Positions 60,823 through 64,000 of a stretch of 64,000 nt of DNA are shown here, one piece after another. A program made the translations under genes and the position numbers. The DNA is from Phocoena phocoena (taxonomy: Eukaryota; Chordata; Mammalia; Artiodactyla; Phocoenidae). Position 1 is the stretch's first letter. The number at the start of each line of letters is the position of its first letter. Location of the stretch: positions 40,194,879-40,258,878 of the forward strand of contig NC_089238.1 in assembly GCF_963924675.1 (NCBI RefSeq), written 5' to 3'. The notes under the pieces are model-generated. The model had not been told where the DNA came from. It saw nothing but the letters and a program-made list of their open reading frames with translations, and did no database searches.

Positions 60823-61994
60823 AAGGAGTGCCCTTGGGATCAGAACCTGTTGATGGGAGAGGAAGGAAGCAGAACTGGGTGGAGGGAGAAGCCAAGCTCC
60901 ACTGCAGGCCCAACAACAGCTTCAGCTGACTCCACGGGGAGCTTTAGAGCTATTATGACCCATCAGCATTGCCCTGCTGGGCCTTTACAATCCCATCTTG
61001 ATCAGTCATTGGATGTGAGCTGCCCAGGAAGCAAGAGTGACCTGCAGGTAGCTCTCTGCAGCTCAGGAAATCCCTGAGGGGGATAAGAGCATCCCAGCTG
61101 CTGGGGTAACAAGTCATTCACTGAAGAGGGATCTGGGTAGTGCATCTCTGTGTCCATGTTAATCACCAACACTACTCAAGCTGCAAGGCATGCTGGGAGC
61201 TCCCCTTGGGCAGGAGGGAGCAAGATGAAGTTAGCATAAGGTGGGGCTGGGGAAGCTACCAAGACTGTGAGGTGTCCTTGAGGAGGTTGCATTTAGCCTC
61301 CAGGGCAGGCATTGGTGAGGGGATGCTATGGGGCAGTCATTCTGCCCAGCAAAGTTGAGAAAGATTTCTCAGAGGCCTCTGAACCCACATTTAATGAAAG
61401 AGTATGAATTTGCTTGGCTGAGAAGGGGAAAGAAGCAAGCTAAACAGAGGAAGTTAGGCAGGGCTGGAACAGTCTGAAGCTGAACTCCTTGACCATTCAC
61501 TCAGAAGTGTCATCTAGAGGAAGAGGGCTATTGTCTGCTTTATTAATTATTCCTCACGTTCCTAGAGGGAAAGCAGGCCGGTGAGGTGGACGTTGGCTAG
61601 TAATTCTGTCTGCCAATTTATAAGGCAATGTTACAGCATGATGGGAAGCCCTGCCTGCAAGGATGGTTTAGAGCTTGTCAAATTTGGGAAAGAATCCAAG
61701 AACAGAGCAAGGTGTCAAGGTATCAGCAGAGAGACAAAAGGAGAGGTGGTAAAAGAGGATGCATTTGGACTCAAGAGTTGATGAATGAGCCAGAACTGGG
61801 TGTTGAATTATTCAACCTGCCTTATTGATCCATTGATCTCTCTCTGCAGGTCTTGGTTTATTCTTGGTTGGCATTTCCTGTGCCTGAGACAGTGAGAAGA
61901 GAAATGGAGGGAGGAGGGAACAGATTTTTAAGACTCAAGAAGAGAGAAGAGGCAGTGCCAAAGAGAAATTTGGCTACAGGTATCAGGAAGCTTA

Positions 61995-62430
61995 AAATGC
62001 CTGTGTCTTTTGACATAGTGGATCTATTTCTGGAAACTGACCCTAAAAACACTATCCAAAACTTTTAAGAAAAAGCCTTAAGCACCACGATGTTCACAGA
62101 AGCCTTACTTTATAACAGTGAATAATGGGAAACAACCTAAATAGTTGTCCGACAACAGGGGATCAGCTAAGATGCCATTAGGAGTTTTATATGATTACGT
62201 GGGAAAATACTTATGCCATAGGGTTAGGTCATAATGGAACATTCAAAACTGTACATATAGAATGTCATAGCTGGGTGAAGAAATGTGGATAGAAAGAGGC
62301 CAAAGAAAATATACTGAAATGTTAGCAGTGATTGTTTTGAAGTGGTGGACTCTCTTCTTTTCCTATATTTCCTAAATTTTCTACAATAAATACACACAAG
62401 TTTTAAATAATTAAAACGAAATGTAAGGGT
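61995..62430 (+). repeat. LINE-1-like 3' remnant
   Basis: 'gatgttcacagaagccttac', 'gggaaacaacctaaatagtt' and 'ttttctacaataaatacaca' match the pattern of old L1 3' ends. Confidence 0.6.
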
Positions 62431-64000
62431 GGAGTGAGAGACACTCACATGAAGCCTGCACAGAAGTAAAATAAACACAAATTAGTGGGGAGCCAACTCC
62501 TTCCAGAACCGGGGGTACTGCTGTGTCCTAGGTGTGCTGACCATCTCCCTGGCATATTGAATGGACACAACGGAGAGAATGAGGTGACACTGTGGTGCAG
62601 TCACTCTGCAGAGGACAATCAAAGGCCCCTGAACTCATATTTAAAGAAAAAGTATGAGTTTTCCTAGCAGAGAAGAGGGAGGAAGTCATGCTCGGTAGAG
62701 GGAACAGTTAGAGCAAAGGCACTGAGGCATGTGGGAAACGCAGGCAGGCCAGTGTGGCTGGATTACAGGGTGCCATGGGGAGAAATGATGGGAGATGGGA
62801 TTAGGAAGGAAAGTCATGACTGTCAGGGGATCACGAATGCTGGGCTGAGGGACTTTGCCTCTCAGCCATAGGCAGACCGGAGACTTGGGGGAGGGGTTTA
62901 AGCAGGAGGGCGCTGTGGTTAGAGCACCGCATTCTCCACTTCCCTAGTGTAGTCTTGTTTCCCATCACCCTCCAGAAACTTGGAGAGTAGGGGAGGGGAA
63001 GGGGAGCAGTCCAGCAGCCCTCACAGATGGTCAGCCAGGCCTCCTGACACCAGCCTGGCCCTCTTCCCACCACACCAGGTTCAGTCCCCAACCCCAGCCA
63101 TCCAGACAAACTCCTCCACCTCCCATGACAAAGAGGCTCATTTGGAGCCTGGGCAAGATTTGCAAACGTCAAACTTGTAATTACAAGGATGAAATCATCT
63201 GGTTCCTTTTAAGCAAACGGGTTTATTGATCCCAACACTGAAGAAATGCTCTTCTGGGGAAACTTGCTCCTCTCTGCTTTCCTCTCCCTCTGGGATGGCT
63301 GAGCTGATGGAGGGAGTGTGGCAGGGCAGTTAAGAAGCGGGAAAACCTCCTGGAGGGGAAATTCTTAAGGGCCTAAGGGTGAATTGTATGGTATGTAAAT
63401 TATATCTCCAAAAAATTATTTAGGGCTCAGGAAACTGCCTCATTTAGGCAGATGATAGCCTCATCCTGGACTTAAGCTCATCTCCATCCAAAAACTAGAA
63501 GCTGGGGAGAGCCAGGCTTTAGTGGCTCTGTGCCAGCCCCTAATTCTCCTTCTCTCCCACCCCCCTCAACATTCATTTGTGGCTCCAGATCCTATTTCAG
63601 CTTCAAGATGGTACACTATTTCCTCACTAACTGACGGGAAACTTTCTTCAGGAAATAGTGCACCAGTGGCTCAGGGACCTGGAAGGACTTCACCCTCACT
63701 TTGAGGAGAGGCAGGTGTGGGTGGCAGCTAACACCAGATCTGTATAAAGCCATCCTTTCTGCTGGACCTGGGAGGCAGGACGTCTAGGCCTTGACCTTCC
63801 AAGCCAAGGAGGGACAAACAGCTGGGCTCAGTGGGCAGGAATGTGCAACCATCAAGGGCAAGAGCCACGTCCTGCCTCAAGGCCCACAGTAGGACCCCCT
63901 TCATTCAACCCGTTGGGGCCCCTTTGGGAGCATGGTAGGGTGCTTCAGGAGGAATGACCCCAGCCACAGCTCTCCACAAGCTCGCAGTTCAGTTAAGGAG
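62431..64000. other. Right end of the window, no gene recognised
   Basis: Positions about 62640-62900 again resemble the old interspersed repeat ('gtagagggaacagttagagc', 'ggccagtgtggctgga'). CBFB, the next gene in human, is not seen up to 64000. Confidence 0.5.

Overview
This is a mammalian nuclear window, most likely from a cetacean (whale or dolphin). About nineteen tRNA-derived SINEs have the head typical of the CHR-type family (starting near 'cttccctggtggcgcagtgg' or its complement). LINE-1 3' ends are common and no ruminant-type BovB or Bov-tA elements were recognised. Genes have GT-AG introns, CpG-rich promoters and vertebrate family signatures. The species call is an inference from repeats and synteny.

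Layout: (1) 1-4911, minus strand: CDH16 (kidney-specific cadherin), 12 coding exons from the start codon; the gene runs off the left edge. (2) 8882-12138, minus strand: RRAD (RGK-family GTPase), complete with TATA-like promoter and polyA signal. (3) 17289-19210, minus strand: CIAO2B (FAM96B/MIP18, cytosolic iron-sulfur targeting), complete, with a first intron that appears to be a minor-spliceosome AT-AC intron. (4) 20456-31868, plus strand: CES2 (carboxylesterase 2), complete in 12 exons, 559 codons, ending in the ER-retrieval tail HTEL. (5) 40206-41786, plus strand: the last four exons of a CES3-like gene, with a frameshift and an in-frame stop in the first of them and a run past the expected stop at the end. 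(6) 47839-54311, plus strand: CES4A-like exons 2-6 with two frameshifts and two premature stops. (7) 54312-64000: no recognised protein gene, but a CpG-rich block at about 54925-55550 and many old repeats.

The order CDH16-RRAD-CIAO2B-CES2-CES3-CES4A matches the human 16q22.1 cluster. The main biological point is erosion of the tandem carboxylesterase array: CES2 is open and carries its full catalytic triad, while CES3 and CES4A look broken. CES2 itself has an alanine in place of the glutamate normally next to the nucleophile serine. CIAO2B and CES2 are head to head across about 1.2 kb of CpG-rich DNA and may share regulatory sequence.

All exon coordinates were derived by hand from splice sites, reading phase and remembered family sequences. 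Repeat family names and boundaries are approximate.
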